A stretch of DNA of 13,222 nt from Treponema sp. UBA4328 (GTDB lineage: Bacteria > Spirochaetota > Spirochaetia > Treponematales > Treponemataceae), in the NCBI GenBank assembly GCA_002394465.1, contig DGTU01000019.1:1-13222 (forward strand), written 5' to 3'. The notes beneath the pieces were generated by a model. The model was not told where the DNA came from, did no database searches, and saw only the letters and a list, made by a program, of their open reading frames with translations. This document shows positions 8,801 to 13,222 of the stretch, one piece after another. The position numbers and the translations under genes are program-made. Each line of letters begins with the position of its first letter. Within the stretch, counting starts at the first letter, position 1.

Positions 8801-11079
8801 GAAGAATCTTTTCCGATGAATTCATATTTCGTCGAGCCTACGATATAGTTATCCGTAGTATTACCGCTGAGAGTGAAAGTTTTTGTGCTGTTGATGAAGA
8901 ATTTGTCATCAGACGGCTGATAACTTCCGGAAACTGCAACATTTGAAACTGCAGGATTTACCGTATCAAGGAAGTATGAACGCGGTAACTTCATCGTACC
9001 GCCGCCGTTTGTAGCATTAATGGTAACATCAACCGTATAAAGTCCCTGCCCGTCAGCAATCAGTGAAGCAATTGCAGGAGTCTGGGTAAAATTAAAGCTC
9101 CAGTTATAGGTATATTTGTTCTGCTCCTCTTCATCCTCTGCGAAAGCTGCCATTGCATGTTTTTCAACTTTTGCATTTTTGTTTATTGAATCCGTCGTAT
9201 CAGCAACAGTAACGTCATATGTAATTGCAGAAGAAGAAATCTCTTCAGCCGGAGAGAATACAGTTCCCATAAATCCGAAACTTCCGTCCGAAAGAACAGA
9301 CGCCTTGATTACGCCTGCACTCGGAATGTTTATGTTTCCGTTTTCATCACCGATATTGATTGTCGGTGCTTCAGAATTTGATTTTGCAAAGAAACCGTAA
9401 CCTTCATCAGATGAAGCAAGTATGTTCTGACCGGTTATGTCGTGACCTTCAACAGTAAAGGTATATTTTTTACCGGCAATAATGTCTTTCTTTACAACAG
9501 AAAGGCTTGCAGAAACCTTAACTTCACTTGAGTTTTCGCTGTCAGCCGTCGGAGTGAATCTGTATTCATCAGGGACAAGTGAAGAACTTTCAAGAGCCGA
9601 GTCACTGAGGATGTCCATATCAAGACCTTTTTTCTGCGCGTACTCACGTGCAACAGTTTTGTTCCAGGTCCAGAAGAGATTTTTCTCAGTTTCGCCTTCC
9701 TTTGTATAATAAATAGAAACAGTATTCGTAATTATCGTATTATTCTTATCGAGACCGACTTTAATGTTTGCGCTTATGCTTGAATCTGAATAATAAGACG
9801 GATAACCGTCAGTAAAATGCGTAGTATCAGTCGTAGATGTATTTACGGCAAGTCCGTCTATAGTATAAGTCGGATTGTTTGCCGGATTCATGGTGAATAC
9901 AGGATAAACGTTACCCTGAGAAGTACTTGTATTAGATATGTCAGCTGAAATGTCATCATCCTTTACGCTCAGACATTTAGCTTCATCAAGGATTGATTCA
10001 AGATCAGCAGAATCTTTATAGGCCTCATAAACTCCGTTAGTTCCGTTGAGATACTGCTTGAGCCTGAATACGGTAAAATCCTGGAATTCTGAATTTTTGT
10101 TTGATATGAGGGTCTTCATGTCAGTGGTTCCGCGGTAATATACGGTAGTTTCGTTTCCGCATTTATTTTCAGAACCGCCGGTAAAATCATTGTACTCTGC
10201 CGCAGAATCATATGCCGTCAGACTGAAATAGAATTTTTCGTCTGTCGCTGTCGTTGTATTTCTGTAATCTGCAATTTTAGAAGCCGTATAAAGGGTTTCG
10301 TACCAGTGCCACTTAGCCCAGTTTGCATCAGCCCTGTTATCAATGTCAAAATCATAGTATTCAGCAATTATAAGCGGATTTGAGTTATCCATATTCTGAA
10401 TATTGGTAAAATCAGCATCAGCAAGCTTTGAACCGCCTGCATCATAAAGCGAAACTGTCAGTTTTGAGATTCCAAGAGGATCGTCCTCGGCAAAGTTTCC
10501 TACAAACTGTACGGTACGTCCGTATGAAGTCACATTGTTTGAAGCACCGACAGAACTTGGTTCCGTAAGGACAATGACAGGTGCCGTATTATCTATCGTA
10601 AGTTCACGTGCTGCAGGATCAGAAGAACGGCCTGCACCGTCGACAGCAACTGCCTTTACAGAATACGAACCGTCACAGAATTTCCAGCCGTTTGTTGACT
10701 TATATTCTTCGTCATTCTTTTCATTCAGCCTGCATTTCCACGTACCGTCCGGATTGATATCGGCATTACCGGTCCATGCAATGTCTTCACGTGTCGTACT
10801 GACTTCTTTTCCTTCGGCATTTACCGTTTTCTCTGTAGTTTTATAGGTAAGGGTAACTTTAATGCTGCTGAGGCTTTTGTCATCACTCCAGCGTCCGCCA
10901 AGCTCAAAAACTCCCTTAATCCGCGCACCGTCAGATGCTGCAGGAGGATACGTAATCGTAACGCTCGGTCTGTCCGTATCAACGCTTGAACCGAGACCGA
11001 CATTATCTTCGCAGGTCGTAAAAATTAATAAAGATGATAAACTCAAAAGACAGAAAAACGATTTTGCAAAATTCTTCAT
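1117..11079 (-). CDS. Giant Ig-like-repeat lipoprotein, 3320 residues, with C-terminal propeller-like region
   Basis: A single uninterrupted frame encodes a probable surface lipoprotein. Residues 1-22 are a basic/hydrophobic signal sequence ending IFTT before Cys23, a relaxed spirochete-type lipobox. Residues 33 to about 2580 are tandem bacterial Ig-like modules: boundaries such as VDTDRP (33), IDNTAP (161), LDTVNP (703), VDTEPP (1009), VDTEAP (1123), VDNTGP (1527) and IDNTAP (1955) recur, each usually preceded by a domain ending such as TDKAGN or VTDLAGN. A non-Ig insertion lies near 2055-2140, and an EF-hand-like loop at 2229-2240. About residues 2750-3320 are rich in repeated aromatic beta-strands such as VYLAYYDEIND, VIAVWWDAENN and VHIAAYDGLNG, suggesting a beta-propeller. 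Start: GAGGT lies 6 nt before the ATG. The gene has its own promoter candidates and terminator. A stalk-and-head adhesin or glycan-binding role is inferred from the architecture; no catalytic motif was recognised and no specific ligand can be named. Confidence 0.9.
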   Translation of the reverse strand: MKNFAKSFFCLLSLSSLLIFTTCEDNVGLGSSVDTDRPSVTITYPPAASDGARIKGVFELGGRWSDDKSLSSIKVTLTYKTTEKTVNAEGKEVSTTREDIAWTGNADINPDGTWKCRLNEKNDEEYKSTNGWKFCDGSYSVKAVAVDGAGRSSDPAARELTIDNTAPVIVLTEPSSVGASNNVTSYGRTVQFVGNFAEDDPLGISKLTVSLYDAGGSKLADADFTNIQNMDNSNPLIIAEYYDFDIDNRADANWAKWHWYETLYTASKIADYRNTTTATDEKFYFSLTAYDSAAEYNDFTGGSENKCGNETTVYYRGTTDMKTLISNKNSEFQDFTVFRLKQYLNGTNGVYEAYKDSADLESILDEAKCLSVKDDDISADISNTSTSQGNVYPVFTMNPANNPTYTIDGLAVNTSTTDTTHFTDGYPSYYSDSSISANIKVGLDKNNTIITNTVSIYYTKEGETEKNLFWTWNKTVAREYAQKKGLDMDILSDSALESSSLVPDEYRFTPTADSENSSEVKVSASLSVVKKDIIAGKKYTFTVEGHDITGQNILASSDEGYGFFAKSNSEAPTINIGDENGNINIPSAGVIKASVLSDGSFGFMGTVFSPAEEISSSAITYDVTVADTTDSINKNAKVEKHAMAAFAEDEEEQNKYTYNWSFNFTQTPAIASLIADGQGLYTVDVTINATNGGGTMKLPRSYFLDTVNPAVSNVAVSGSYQPSDDKFFINSTKTFTLSGNTTDNYIVGSTKYEFIGKDSSGNAKTVSDSSTAISWSFTNINLSSFKAQENTDDVLLRITATDKAGNKSVKEFSIEFDDTEPAGKHIYDKNSKDVIFRVGEGDNDLAELKAWNSGITALADKDKDVGGKYQAGTWGSAQTITIRGDWIEEGSGVKMIYYKIFDAEPDAAAIAAFKADPAAQKTGSIAPLSAPVTKRISYTDSTGSRSFTDTQYSFKQAISGFNAEKNYLLLAAEDNVGNIGIDTLKASDINDGSVSANTVWNRNLDSFSLNVDTEPPLLSSSTSGSQYTNKVAAIALSGTATDNASGVSSVTIKIGDTVIAGTSEVPVTIADTGTTENKSVTWTTSVPAAKLSSLEQGQSYNVNATITDKAGNASSSTIFTLQVDTEAPEISMTAPSVSSTINGVMDIMGTTSYSGAVPAKLELYYSTQIPSASSRTENMTKIGIDITESSRIYSWTIENFDSYGVFTDAEITSKLVSKKIYLVPVVTDGAGNCNIYTESSDGTKTYDYSGKYFEYTVDKNKDRPVITVTSMSNASSWLTDRIIRGNIIDDDGISLLRVSENNSTWQTVEVDNGSWSYSVKGSDGEGNKLYFEVTDSRNKVFKTGDDDKFSRPYYKFSNTQDSEFASGDYGLDNNSPVSIKLDTAKPQVYTAGLADGSTLSLNSASDVKNDTDSYIISSSRYAGGTEARYIRFYVPAYDANISADGVKITIKDAGTGTVETADYGASGDTITLEKVSPEVTKTADGVTYKYYATPVIDVSSVQTGLKTVTIAVSDAADNVTETSANFFVDNTGPENITVTSPTSSDQVTGKVNITGIAIDEGIGLEAIEWLIPPADYSDLWTDEQLAALSWRSDNLKSSGGTSLWQFNFGNDQDNKDLTYFDNETEYHVTYDSEGGIYTIPFFLKTTDTLGNYYIKRDYHITHNPDGDRPKVSLSYPTEADYDKKDGVVQAFATLAGTIRVSGTVEIPSGTCAVDTAYIQTGLVADDGSVTWNKNASSLQAEFTALGGVVTSSTIRNAEGEEFGTLTYFDDGWWGIPAATKTATWNISLNKNNDLNPPEGKTTNIAIRACAVNEQGKLGTWSEIAVIHIDNNAPKQSPELRRYSSFDSANPEDNVILSTNAENTDSYLRGVWYLAVELNDNDSINEDSIKIQKDRNILYAGSGYYTTAAKTETDGSVSKMVYIPVDTTAIAGSAVSYTIDVSDNSGFKSSRTYSYSIDNTAPQIEAVFRNEKLADDGSNEIKSGVTYEVYDSDYIFTLGGTVKETGSGFDKVVFQYVRDAGYTVPCVLDPFVQSGHTDARAVIADDGLTSVSVNDDDNIKLYGKNFTGGTVAGSDGTYTFTQTDVASNAHIRAGGLIYIGGGFGIITKKEDSTVTFSMDASLSADNDASAFFPYAQVVNNTGSEVPDNMKGTGFTFKTNDDGDEMPESISGSRTIGYTWSGTMHTGNIPDGPVKLVVIAFDAAGNASSVSRTVKIVNNAPRLAKVYLGTDLNSNGIWEANEFDGFNVYNVNDSYGITAKGAKDRIGITSGGFTIKKGLAVAAEIVGGNEGVRMVYSKGASGDSPVKASAGTYGTAVDFSTLITDRIGKIEYNNVETDPELYGFTLTNASLAAGTYEDKTMGASFTFWDKTQETEQGSTSQNCVLYVKDFKVDLTDGNAPKAVVNPFYWISSSKNSLYKGSAVNGHIELESDWTAKNSEGEYVSSGYKNYMASETGYTGAEYDADPKVSGKVTFTGTAFDDHTISKLEFSFDGFDSGAKKTIAEYNTAENTWVKSASAIAAGYEVTLVSAEGKQGVYDDTVYFGQKGHKVYWTVSIDTEQISTVAAGNCKFTVYVTDLAGNTNAAVIADHDKFVAATYPEDVYTVTDGTTDVPYYQVDVVPYIVGFKTNLSKLQKANSSVYDRTALGHYAVSAEESVYLYGFNLEGGSLHDSKTASVSYDKVTPDSKLGWYASSFKYADSVYKITYDKDEGKTGISEFTSGSVYADVGGIRSLNNENCNDSYGAYEAEEAVNELTGTYSVYKNYYNRQPNSINNNLLTDDAELDVWQINPEAVKPVNGYATQPVMAINPDNKDVGFAFVNGTLFYSMPHGNKGDDTHSYDLYIGGYDFWTSVGLAYDKLGYSYGTAAGGDIADNRADTFRIMTSRWGRANRGVNGYNDGKNQYRLEFIAQADYNSAGNLTRNFNKERVRSPSLATTSATADSTTVYLAYYDEINDEIRFKRGEFTNTRVNDWQTNRTTDAQKATFFGDYYGEGNKAESAGKNTLEGHNGDYRLSHNSLIAGQNKNKYTKCRNDGDVGTTTLHTESAAVMTDEAEPEPVYAGKYVSIAAIENGGDGDDAVIAVWWDAENNQMLYSYNIKPNSINVGTYLQDDTGWTKPVAIFGEGNGIGEYCKVTVTGDSVHIAAYDGLNGDVWYAYIPNYADPDTKAACIVDSYGIIGTELNIDVGLDSNDNPVPYISYYAGSCARPKTAHWSNASPLSVSSLTVGAEEDAFTGAWEVSIVPSGSKVSVDHINIGLWKDSNTGRITGSKTGTTDLLKLTTVTESGNGYESYGNVYGNGTENPILGYAITKGSAGFIETAQMK
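3330..10985 (-). repeat. Protein-level tandem array of about fifteen diverged Ig-like modules
   Basis: Module starts seen (approximate residue): 33 VDTDRP, 161 IDNTAP, 565 SNSEAP, 703 LDTVNP, 816 DDTEPA, 1009 VDTEPP, 1123 VDTEAP, 1256 NKDRPV, 1382 LDTAKP, 1527 VDNTGP, 1661 PDGDRP, 1825 IDNNAP, 1955 IDNTAP, 2213 IVNNAP, 2392 TDGNAP. Spacing is about 110-170 residues in the middle of the array, but about 400 between residues 161 and 565 and about 260 between 1955 and 2213, where modules are longer or interrupted. The copies are clearly diverged: I see no near-identical DNA repeats, so recent slippage or recombination is not indicated. Confidence 0.8.
4360..4395 (-). other. EF-hand-like calcium-binding loop in the giant lipoprotein
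   Basis: Residues 2229-2240 read DLNSNGIWEANE. Acidic or amide side chains fall at loop positions 1, 3, 5, 9 and 12, with Gly at 6 and Ile at 8 minus one, the pattern of dockerin/EF-hand calcium loops. It sits just after a module start (IVNNAP, 2213). Calcium binding is an inference from the pattern alone. Confidence 0.45.
11011..11079 (-). other. Lipoprotein signal sequence of the giant protein (residues 1-23)
   Basis: MKNFAKSF gives two lysines, then a hydrophobic stretch (FFCLLSLSSLLIF), then TT and Cys23, followed by acidic EDN. Thr at -1 is outside the classic E. coli lipobox but is tolerated in spirochetes. If it is not lipidated, the alternative is an ordinary secretory signal. Confidence 0.65.
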
Positions 11080-11110
11080 AAGATTACCTCATAAAATTTA
11101 ATAACAAATG

Positions 11111-11141
11111 GTTATACTTTTTGAATATCGGCATAATCCAA
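11111..11141 (-). promoter_or_regulatory. Alternative weak promoter for the giant lipoprotein gene
   Basis: TATAAC (11111-11116) is a five-of-six -10 match, but the best -35 is TTGGAT (11136-11141) at a wide 19-nt spacing. It lies closer to the gene than the candidate at 11177-11204 and is the weaker of the two. Confidence 0.3.
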
Positions 11142-11176
11142 AGAAATATACAGCTTTTTACAAGAACTTACTTAGA

Positions 11177-11204
11177 ATTTTAACACACGGGATTTGAATA
11201 ACAA
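11177..11204 (-). promoter_or_regulatory. Likely promoter of the giant lipoprotein gene, abutting the preceding terminator
   Basis: TTGTTA (11199-11204) and TAAAAT (11177-11182) are separated by 16 nt. A start near 11170 would give a leader of about 90 nt. The -35 box overlaps the last two bases of the T-tract of the esterase terminator. Confidence 0.5.
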
Positions 11205-11230
11205 AAAAAAGGACTGCCGGCTGGCAGTCC
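11203..11230 (-). terminator. Intrinsic terminator of the SGNH esterase gene
   Basis: A perfect 8-bp GC-rich stem (GGACTGCC / GGCAGTCC, 4-nt loop) lies 22 nt after the esterase stop. It is extended by A-T pairs and followed on the minus strand by eight T residues (11203-11210). The opposite side carries only TTTTACT, so use on the plus strand is possible but weaker. Confidence 0.9.
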
Positions 11231-11252
11231 TTTTACTCAGATACAGTATGAA

Positions 11253-12824
11253 TTATTTTATCTGGAGGGAAATGTCTGAATACTCAATGTATGCAGAACG
11301 TACCGTATAAAGTCCGGCATAAACCCATTTTGAATCTACTTCAGTAAGGTCTGCAGTATATTCAGCAGAATCTTTTCCGTATTTTACGGTGTAAGTATTT
11401 CCATTCTTTGTAATCTCAAGGGCAACCTTTGTACCGGCAGACGGGAACTTTTCGTTCTGAACTTTAGTCTGCTTGAGGCTTCCGCCGTCCCTCTGGAAAG
11501 TAGAAGAGAATGCATCCTCACCCTTTGCAAGTCCGAGAACTCCGGCTGCAACATAGTCACTCTTAACCTGGTTATCGTATTTATCAATGTAAACGTCGTC
11601 ACGTACCATGAGGCCGAAACTTACCTGATTGTTTTTTGTGGCATTTTTTACGGTTGCAGTTGCCTTAAGCGTAAAGTTTTTGTCTGCAGGAATCTGCTGG
11701 AAGTAGAATGCAAGTCCGTCTGAACCTGAAGCGATTTTTCCGGCTGATTTCTTTCCGTCCGTTGAGCCTGAGTGCATCATTACGGTCTTTCCTTTCTCAG
11801 CAATTTCATACTGATCAGCGTCACCGATTTTTTCTGCACCGCCCATGTCACCGAATACAGTTCCGTACCATGGCGCAGTCGTTACGAATGTAGTACTCTT
11901 GTCAGCAGGAGAGAATTCTGTGTAAACAGGAACAACGTAAGAAGGATTCGGAACAAGTACGTCTTCTCCCGGAGCCTTGATGTCTTTCTTTACGAGCTTT
12001 GAAAAATCCTTGTTCTGCTTTGCAACTTCCTGAACGACATTATATGCCAGAACAGAAGCACCGTATGTATTGAGGTGTGTATTATCTACAGAACCAGGTT
12101 TGTGTCCGAGCCATGCATGGAATTTAACGGTCTTGTCATCACCGAGTGATTCATAGAGGCTCTTTGTATATGCAGTATTGTCTACGAGAGGAACCTTGCA
12201 TTCAGCAGCAAGTTCGCGGATAGCCTTAGGGTAATCACCGCCTGCAAATTCTGAAGTTCCTGTCGTAACGTGAACATAGTTTCCTTCGTATGCTTTTCCC
12301 GGAGCGCGGCGTACAATCGGTGTACAGAGGATTGGAGTTGCCTTTTTGTCCAGTGCAAGCTTAACGTAATTTACATAAAGTGAATTTTTGAATGAACCGG
12401 CAGTTTCCTTTGAACCGTTCGGATTCGTATAGCGTGCTTCTTCGGTTTTTTCGTCATTGTGACCGAAACCGATTACAAGATAGTCGCCTTTCTTGATGCT
12501 GTTTACGAGGGCCTTGTAGTTAGGTTCAGTAAGGAAGCTCTTTGAAGAACGTCCGCTCATTGCGAGGTTGATTACCTCAACTTTTTTCTCATTGAGATAT
12601 CCCTGAAGTTTTGTTCCGATTCCGAAACGAGGATAATAGTAAGGATCATCAAAAGGACTGAATGTTGAATCTCCGACAACATAGATTTTTGTGCCTTTTG
12701 TATTGGCAATTGCACTGATTGTAGCAACCTTTTCAACCTTTTCGTTAGCTGCAATGGAAGCAGTCTGAGCCGAAAGGGAGAAAGCAGCAAGTGCAAAAAG
12801 CGCAGCAGCAAGAAGTTTTTTCAT
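11253..12824 (-). CDS. Secreted SGNH/GDSL esterase, CE12-like (rhamnogalacturonan/xylan acetylesterase type), with C-terminal beta-sandwich module
   Basis: This 523-residue exported esterase most likely removes acetyl groups from pectin or hemicellulose. Residues 1-19 form a signal peptide (KK then an Ala/Leu-rich core, cleavage near LSA-Q). The SGNH blocks are all present: I, VVGDSTFS with nucleophile Ser53; II, SGRS with Gly91; III, GFGHND with Asn123; V, DNTHLN with Asp247 and His250. GDST, GRS.KS and FGHND are the wording of carbohydrate esterase family 12 rather than of lipolytic GDSL enzymes. Residues about 305-523 form a second domain containing the strand patterns LAFYFQQIPADKNFTLKA and VSFGLMVRDDVYID, seen at the C-terminus of pectate lyases and related enzymes; a carbohydrate-binding beta-sandwich is inferred. 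AGGAG lies 6 nt before the ATG. The gene has its own promoter (12880-12908) and terminator. The substrate (acetylated rhamnogalacturonan versus xylan) cannot be decided from sequence alone. Confidence 0.88.
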   Translation of the reverse strand: MKKLLAAALFALAAFSLSAQTASIAANEKVEKVATISAIANTKGTKIYVVGDSTFSPFDDPYYYPRFGIGTKLQGYLNEKKVEVINLAMSGRSSKSFLTEPNYKALVNSIKKGDYLVIGFGHNDEKTEEARYTNPNGSKETAGSFKNSLYVNYVKLALDKKATPILCTPIVRRAPGKAYEGNYVHVTTGTSEFAGGDYPKAIRELAAECKVPLVDNTAYTKSLYESLGDDKTVKFHAWLGHKPGSVDNTHLNTYGASVLAYNVVQEVAKQNKDFSKLVKKDIKAPGEDVLVPNPSYVVPVYTEFSPADKSTTFVTTAPWYGTVFGDMGGAEKIGDADQYEIAEKGKTVMMHSGSTDGKKSAGKIASGSDGLAFYFQQIPADKNFTLKATATVKNATKNNQVSFGLMVRDDVYIDKYDNQVKSDYVAAGVLGLAKGEDAFSSTFQRDGGSLKQTKVQNEKFPSAGTKVALEITKNGNTYTVKYGKDSAEYTADLTEVDSKWVYAGLYTVRSAYIEYSDISLQIK

Positions 12825-12845
12825 TGTTTTCTCCTGATTTTAAAT

Positions 12846-12876
12846 AAAAAAATGCCGGGCTTAAAATCACCCGGCA
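12846..12876 (-). terminator. Intrinsic terminator of the IMP dehydrogenase gene, in the 5' leader of the esterase
   Basis: On the minus strand TGCCGGG and CCCGGCA form a 7-bp GC-rich stem with a 10-nt A/T-rich loop, followed by seven T residues (12846-12852). It lies 76 nt after the IMP dehydrogenase stop and only 10 nt upstream of the esterase Shine-Dalgarno. It is downstream of the esterase -10 box, so it may also act on the esterase transcript. Confidence 0.8.
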
Positions 12877-12879
12877 CTT

Positions 12880-12908
12880 ATTATAAAGCAAATTAAAAAA
12901 CTTGTCTT
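12880..12908 (-). promoter_or_regulatory. Promoter of the SGNH esterase gene
   Basis: A perfect TATAAT (12880-12885) is preceded by AAGACA (12903-12908; four of six to consensus) at exactly 17 nt. The start predicted near 12873 falls in the first arm of the terminator hairpin, so the esterase mRNA would begin within or at a hairpin and have a leader of about 50 nt. Confidence 0.65.
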
Positions 12909-12932
12909 TTATTTTAGTTCAATATTTGCAAA

Positions 12933-12955
12933 GTCTTAGATTTATGACGTCTTAG
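12933..12955 (-). repeat. Two direct copies of CTAAGAC, 16 bp apart
   Basis: On the minus strand CTAAGAC occurs at 12949-12955 and again at 12933-12939; the first copy overlaps the IMP dehydrogenase stop codon. The copies lie about 63 and 79 bp upstream of the predicted esterase start, a position typical of an activator site. Two 7-mers in A/T-rich DNA could also be chance. Confidence 0.25.
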
Positions 12956-13222
12956 TTCTGAACTGAAGTCGTATTCCTTACGGTAACGTCGTGTGCGCTT
13001 CCTTCCTGGATTGTTACCGGTGAAACAAGCGTAATCTTTGCCTTTTCCTGAAGCTCAGGAATTGAAAGGGCCCCGCAGTTACACATCGTGTGAACAACCT
13101 TGCTCAAAGTCATTCCTACACCGTCATGAAGGTGACCTGCATACGGAACGTAAGAATCTACGCCTTCTTCAAAAGCCATTCCCTTCTTTCCGCCAAGATC
13201 ATAACGCTGCCAGTTGCGGGCA
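12952..13222 (-). CDS. guaB: IMP dehydrogenase, C-terminal 89 residues (5' part outside window)
   Basis: This is the end of a cytosolic enzyme that oxidises IMP to XMP with NAD, the committed step of GTP synthesis. The visible residues start ARNWQRYDLGG and include the mobile-flap Arg-Tyr pair (RY) that activates water, the EEGVDSYVPYAG segment matching the family's EGV..VPY flap end, the MCNCGALSIPEL segment, and the terminal QEGSAHDV, which corresponds to the EGG-type potassium site of the neighbouring subunit. The catalytic Cys loop and the NAD site lie upstream, outside the window. The ending MCNCGALSIPELQ.KAKITLVS is a style I associate with spirochete and other divergent IMPDHs. A terminator follows 76 nt after the stop. 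Family call firm; the paralog GMP reductase is less likely because of the RY flap. Confidence 0.87.
   Translation of the reverse strand, partial: ARNWQRYDLGGKKGMAFEEGVDSYVPYAGHLHDGVGMTLSKVVHTMCNCGALSIPELQEKAKITLVSPVTIQEGSAHDVTVRNTTSVQN

Noticed and set aside
1117..11079. Giant frame as a frameshifted or fused assembly artefact
   Set aside because: The frame is continuous from signal sequence to C-terminus, module wording stays consistent, and there is a good Shine-Dalgarno, stop and terminator.
11708..12002. Small plus-strand frames over the esterase
   Set aside because: They are out of frame with a clear SGNH enzyme with all four catalytic blocks, and have no family features.
12846..12876. 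Riboswitch in the esterase leader
   Set aside because: The leader is about 50 nt with a single 7-bp hairpin, too short and simple for any aptamer I know.
1..13222. CRISPR array, tRNA, rRNA or insertion sequence
   Set aside because: No spaced identical repeats, cloverleaf, ribosomal segments or transposase were seen, and the gaps between genes are all below 200 bp.

Overview
The window looks like chromosomal DNA from a Treponema-type spirochete, probably a gut, rumen or oral commensal that uses plant carbohydrates. The evidence is a very large lipoprotein with a relaxed spirochete-style lipobox, a secreted CE12-like pectin/hemicellulose deacetylase, and an IMP dehydrogenase tail and beta-CASP hydrolase of a style I associate with this genus. 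The genus call rests on recall of family style, not on a search. No mobile element, CRISPR array, tRNA or rRNA is visible.

All four genes lie on the minus strand. In transcription order, from high to low coordinates, they are: the 3' end of an IMP dehydrogenase gene (12952-13222, guaB); a secreted SGNH/GDSL esterase with a C-terminal beta-sandwich module (11253-12824); a 3320-residue putative lipoprotein (1117-11079); and the 5' part of a metallo-beta-lactamase/beta-CASP hydrolase (1-961). Each intergenic gap is short (123-173 bp) and holds an intrinsic terminator followed by a plausible promoter for the next gene. The three complete or starting units therefore look monocistronic, although they are packed head to tail. 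In two gaps the promoter touches or sits directly against the terminator hairpin of the preceding gene.

The dominant object is the 9.96 kb lipoprotein gene, three quarters of the window. It encodes a lipidated N-terminus, about fifteen diverged bacterial Ig-like (fibronectin/cadherin-like) modules marked by recurring 'D.aGN' ends and 'D(T/N).aP' starts, a non-Ig beta-rich insertion, an EF-hand-like acidic loop, and a roughly 550-700-residue C-terminal region of repeated aromatic beta-strands that resembles a beta-propeller. This suggests a long surface stalk carrying a terminal binding or enzymatic head. Together with the esterase next door it may belong to a polysaccharide contact and degradation function, but that link is by proximity only. 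The IMP dehydrogenase and the beta-CASP protein are housekeeping-type genes with no evident functional tie to the two exported proteins.
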